64,000 nt of DNA, taken from NCBI RefSeq assembly GCF_003254585.1, contig NZ_QJGZ01000040.1, positions 186,001 through 250,000 on the forward strand, in the 5' to 3' direction. The position numbers and the translations under genes were made by a program. This stretch comes from Flavobacterium sharifuzzamanii (GTDB lineage: Bacteria > Bacteroidota > Bacteroidia > Flavobacteriales > Flavobacteriaceae). Within the stretch, counting starts at the first letter, position 1. The number at the start of each line of letters is the position of its first letter. Below the pieces are notes generated by a model. The model saw only the letters and a program-made list of their open reading frames with translations. It was not told the origin of the DNA and searched no databases. This document shows, in pieces, positions 61,176-64,000 of this stretch.

Positions 61176-61820
61176 ATGGTTAAATGTATTATTTTCGATT
61201 GTGATGGTGTTTTGGTCGATACAGAGAAAATTGGTAACGGAATATTGCTTGCAATGGCGCAAGAACATGGATTTGAAATGGAACTGGAAGATGCGTACCG
61301 TCATTTCAATGGACGAAATCTAAAAGATTGTTTCAGATATATTGAAGAAGCAATTGATCAAAAGCTTCCTGGAAATTTTGAAACAGAATATCGTGAAAAG
61401 AGTTTTGAAGCTTTTAAAACTCAAGTAAAACCAATGGAAGGTGTTATTGATTTTATCGAAAATATTGAAAAAGTGAAGATTCCGTATTGCGTTGCATCGA
61501 GCGGACCAGAAGAAAAAATTCGTCTGAATCTTGAAGTAGCAGGACTATTGGATAGATTTGAAAATAAAATATTCAGTTCCTATCAAATTGGCAGCTGGAA
61601 ACCAGAACCCGGAATATTTCTTCATGCGGCTGCAGTAATGGGATTTGAGGTGAAAGATTGCATTGTTATCGAAGATAGTAAAGCTGGCGTTAAGGCTGGC
61701 GTAAGTGGCGGATTTAAGGTTTACGGTTTTGCAAATGGTTTCAATAATGACGATTTAGAAGAAGAAGGAGCAGAGCTTTTTTATAGTTATGAGGAGTTAA
61801 GCGAGAAACTAGGATTTTGA
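61176..61820 (+). CDS. HAD-superfamily hydrolase, beta-phosphoglucomutase-like
   Basis: 214 residues. HAD motif I is IIFDCDGVLVDTE (Asp9 nucleophile, Asp11 acid). The helical cap follows. Motif II is CVASSG near residue 108, the motif III lysine lies in WKPEPGIF, and motif IV is VIEDSKAGVKAG. It belongs to the subfamily with beta-phosphoglucomutase and small sugar phosphatases. The substrate is not identifiable. It is isolated, with a terminator hairpin at 61861-61895. Confidence 0.85.
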   Translation: MVKCIIFDCDGVLVDTEKIGNGILLAMAQEHGFEMELEDAYRHFNGRNLKDCFRYIEEAIDQKLPGNFETEYREKSFEAFKTQVKPMEGVIDFIENIEKVKIPYCVASSGPEEKIRLNLEVAGLLDRFENKIFSSYQIGSWKPEPGIFLHAAAVMGFEVKDCIVIEDSKAGVKAGVSGGFKVYGFANGFNNDDLEEEGAELFYSYEELSEKLGF

Positions 61821-61860
61821 GTTTTTGTTTCAGGTTTGTTTTGTTTCAAGTTTCAAGTTA

Positions 61861-61895
61861 AACCCGACAGGTTTTAAAAACCTGTCGGGTTTGTT
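61861..61895 (+). terminator. Terminator-like hairpin AACCCGACAGG/CCTGTCGGGTT
   Basis: An 11-bp perfect stem with an AT loop and TTTG afterward. It lies 40 nt after the HAD gene and is a near copy of the unit at 5329-5361. Confidence 0.65.
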
Positions 61896-62192
61896 GTAAT
61901 AAGTCGAAGACAAGATTTCTCGTTCCTAAGAACTTTGTCAAAGTTTAATTTTCTAATTGTCACATTTTCTAATTATCAAATTTTCCCATTAAAATGTAAT
62001 TTGTTGCATTAAAATAAATTTTTATATATTTGAGTTTCGATATTCTCTTTTTTGGTTTGATAACATTGAATAATTGTTATTGCTACATTTAAAAAGAAAT
62101 GTTTTTTGCCCTAAAAAATGATTTTTCCCAAAGAATCCTTTTTAGGAAGTGATTTCCCAAAGTCGCTGCATTAACCTACAGACCGTAACAAA
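61896..62192. other. AT-rich upstream region of the sensor gene
   Basis: No gene is seen. 'tctaattgtcacattttctaattatcaaattttcccatt' repeats the word 'tttctaatt'. TATATTTG (about 62026-62033) fits a -7 box for the gene at 62193, but I could not place a well-spaced -33. Confidence 0.35.
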
Positions 62193-64000
62193 ATGACGAA
62201 ACTTAAAATCAAGATTTTATTTCTATCACTTTTATTTATTTCTCCAATTATCAATTCCCAAATCAAAAAGATTGGAGTGCCATTTATAACCAATTATAGT
62301 CCGAAAGTTTATAAAGCAGCATCAGAGAATTGGGATGTTCTGCAAGATTCTAAAGGAATGATGTTTTTTGCCAATCATTTCGGAATCATGCAATTTGATG
62401 GCGTACGTTGGGCGATTGTGACACAACCAGAAAACCGAAGTATGGTTCGTTCCATGGCAATTGATCAAAAGGATAAAATGTACGTTGGCGCTCAAGGCGA
62501 TTTTGGATTTGTAATTCAGCTTTCCAATGGACAATATCAATATACTTCTTTGGTGAAATTAGTTCCAAAAGAAGCTCGGAATTTTGGAGATGTACTTCAT
62601 ACAGTCATTCGAAATAATGAAGTTATTTTTTTCTCTTATGAAAGGATTTTTATTTATAAAAACCATACAGTCAGAGTAATAGATGCTAAAAGATCTTTTG
62701 ATGATTTCTTTGAAGTAGGGAAAGAGATCTATGTTTCGGATAATGAAAGAGGCTTATTAAAATTAAATGGAGAGAAACTAATTCCTGTAGAAAACGGTCA
62801 GCAATTTGTTGGAATGCAGGTTAGGAAGATGTTTCGAACGGAAAAAGGCTTTTTACTGCTGACTCAAAAAAATGGTCTTTTTAGCTTCAGCGAAAATCAG
62901 ATTAAACCATTTGTGACTGAAGTTGATTATTTGCTGAAGCAAAATCAGATTTCAGCAGGAATTGAACTTTCTGACGGATATTTCGGAATTGGAACGCGTC
63001 AATCTGGGTTGATAGTTATAGATAGTGAAGGACATTTGATTCAGCATATTGATAAACAAATGGGGCTTCAGAACGAATATGTAACTAATTTTAGAATCGA
63101 TAAGGAAGGAAATTTATGGGTGACACTCAAAGGCGGAATTTCGCTAGTTCAGATTTCGTCTCCTTTATCAAAAATTATTGACGGTACTAATTCTGAAACC
63201 AAAATTTATTGCAGTCAGATTTACCAGAATCAATTGTATATCGGTACAGATAATGGCGTATTTTGGCTTGATTGGGAAGCTTATAAAAGCGGGAAGAGAG
63301 AGAACGTAACTTTTCAGCATATTTCTGGAATGTCTGAAAACGTTTGGAATGTGGGAGTTTTTGGCAATTCGTTATTAGCATTTGAAAAAAACGGAATATT
63401 CGAAATCAAAGGGAATTCCGCGAAAGCGTTGGCAAAAATTGATGGCGCTTGGCAAGGAATTCTAGTGCCTAATCATCCTGATTTGCTTCTTGTTGGCGGT
63501 TATACCGGATTGTATCTTCTAAAAAAAATAAATGGTTCTTGGGTTTTTCAGCATCGGATAAAAGGGTTTGAAGAAAGCAGCAGAATCATGGAAACCGATA
63601 AATGGGGAAATATTTGGATTGCGCATGGTTACAAAGGGATTTATAAGATTAAATTTAATGCGACATTTGATTCCGTTGTTGATATTCAGTTTTATAATGA
63701 TAAGAATGGTTTTCCGTCGAGTTTGTTTTTGAATACATTTAAAATTGATAATCAGATTTTGTTTGGCACAACAAAAGGCGTTTATAGACAAGATGTATCT
63801 TCAAAAAAAATGATTCCGGATCCAGTTTTTAAAAAATATCTGGGGTTAGAAAATCATATCCGATTATTAAAACCAGATCATCAAGACAATATCTGGTATA
63901 TTTCTGGTGAAAATACGGGAAAAATGAATAAGCAGAAAAATGGAAGTTTTAAGATTGAAGAACTACCTTTTCGAAAGCTCGGATATTTGTATGTTCCAGG
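62193..64000 (+). CDS. Beta-propeller sensor regulator, N-terminal part (cut by window edge)
   Basis: The frame opens at ATG 62193 and is still open at the window end, so about 602 codons are visible. After a Sec signal (ISPIINSQ) come propeller-blade repeats with (I/M)WVxxxxGI-type motifs: MMFFANHFGIMQFDG, MYVGAQGDFGFV, LWVTLKGGISLV, LYIGTDNGVFWL, IWIAHGYKGIYKI. This is the periplasmic sensory part of proteins that carry a Y_Y_Y domain and then an output domain such as LuxR, histidine kinase or HTCS, which is not seen here. The type of output is therefore undetermined. Confidence 0.75.
   Translation, partial: MTKLKIKILFLSLLFISPIINSQIKKIGVPFITNYSPKVYKAASENWDVLQDSKGMMFFANHFGIMQFDGVRWAIVTQPENRSMVRSMAIDQKDKMYVGAQGDFGFVIQLSNGQYQYTSLVKLVPKEARNFGDVLHTVIRNNEVIFFSYERIFIYKNHTVRVIDAKRSFDDFFEVGKEIYVSDNERGLLKLNGEKLIPVENGQQFVGMQVRKMFRTEKGFLLLTQKNGLFSFSENQIKPFVTEVDYLLKQNQISAGIELSDGYFGIGTRQSGLIVIDSEGHLIQHIDKQMGLQNEYVTNFRIDKEGNLWVTLKGGISLVQISSPLSKIIDGTNSETKIYCSQIYQNQLYIGTDNGVFWLDWEAYKSGKRENVTFQHISGMSENVWNVGVFGNSLLAFEKNGIFEIKGNSAKALAKIDGAWQGILVPNHPDLLLVGGYTGLYLLKKINGSWVFQHRIKGFEESSRIMETDKWGNIWIAHGYKGIYKIKFNATFDSVVDIQFYNDKNGFPSSLFLNTFKIDNQILFGTTKGVYRQDVSSKKMIPDPVFKKYLGLENHIRLLKPDHQDNIWYISGENTGKMNKQKNGSFKIEELPFRKLGYLYVP

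Overview
The window reads as a chromosomal piece of a Flavobacterium-like Bacteroidota. It is AT-rich, carries a SusC/SusD pair, a hybrid two-component (HTCS) regulator and many secreted CAZymes, and shows Bacteroidota-type promoters (TTG or TTTG, about 19 nt, TAnnTTTG). Its intergenic regions hold large nested palindromes. I saw no rRNA, tRNA, CRISPR array or transposase gene. The dominant theme is plant cell-wall pectin and uronate use.

Region 1 (1-11482, + strand) is a pectin / rhamnogalacturonan block: the end of an alpha/beta hydrolase, a DUF4861 protein, three tandem GH105 unsaturated-rhamnogalacturonyl hydrolases, a GH43, a PL10 pectate lyase fused to a CE8 pectin methylesterase, a GH28 polygalacturonase and a CE12 rhamnogalacturonan acetylesterase. 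Together these would de-esterify pectin, cut it and trim the oligomers to rhamnose and (unsaturated) galacturonate.

Region 2 (11483-19042) is mixed. A sensor kinase sits beside an NtrC-type regulator that stops in the middle of its AAA+ domain, exactly where a convergent secreted-protein gene also stops. Two small hypothetical genes, a second DUF4861 protein (a lipoprotein), a histone H1-like Hc1 gene too short for usual ORF calling, and a GntR-type regulator follow.

Region 3 (19426-28835, + strand) is a rhamnose-to-pyruvate route: RhaT permease, the RhaEW aldolase/lactaldehyde dehydrogenase fusion, RhaI isomerase, an FGGY kinase, and LutABC, which would oxidise the L-lactate made by RhaEW.

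Region 4 (28969-38241) holds small genes, then an XdhC-like factor, a MocA-like cytidylyltransferase, a cysteine desulfurase (opposite strand) and a three-subunit PaoABC-like molybdenum hydroxylase with a Tat signal: an enzyme with most of its maturation kit. A DUF2911 protein follows.

Region 5 (38340-58471, - strand) is an HTCS-controlled polysaccharide utilisation locus: HTCS, SusC, SusD, GH88, two GH2 enzymes, and a beta-helix protein of uncertain class. Beside it is a uronate operon (YhcH, KdgA, an SDR likely to be mannonate reductase, UxuA). That operon is divergent from a LacI-type regulator whose DNA-binding domain has no ATG/GTG/TTG start. The combination suggests a (glucurono)uronate-containing glycan.

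Region 6 (59664-64000) holds a third DUF4861 protein, a HAD phosphatase/phosphoglucomutase-like gene, and the start of a propeller-type sensor regulator cut by the window edge.

The observations most worth checking are the double-truncation junction near 12245, the missing start codon of the LacI regulator together with its shared operator, the three DUF4861 paralogs, the unclassified beta-helix protein, and a mosaic palindromic repeat at 59682-59783.
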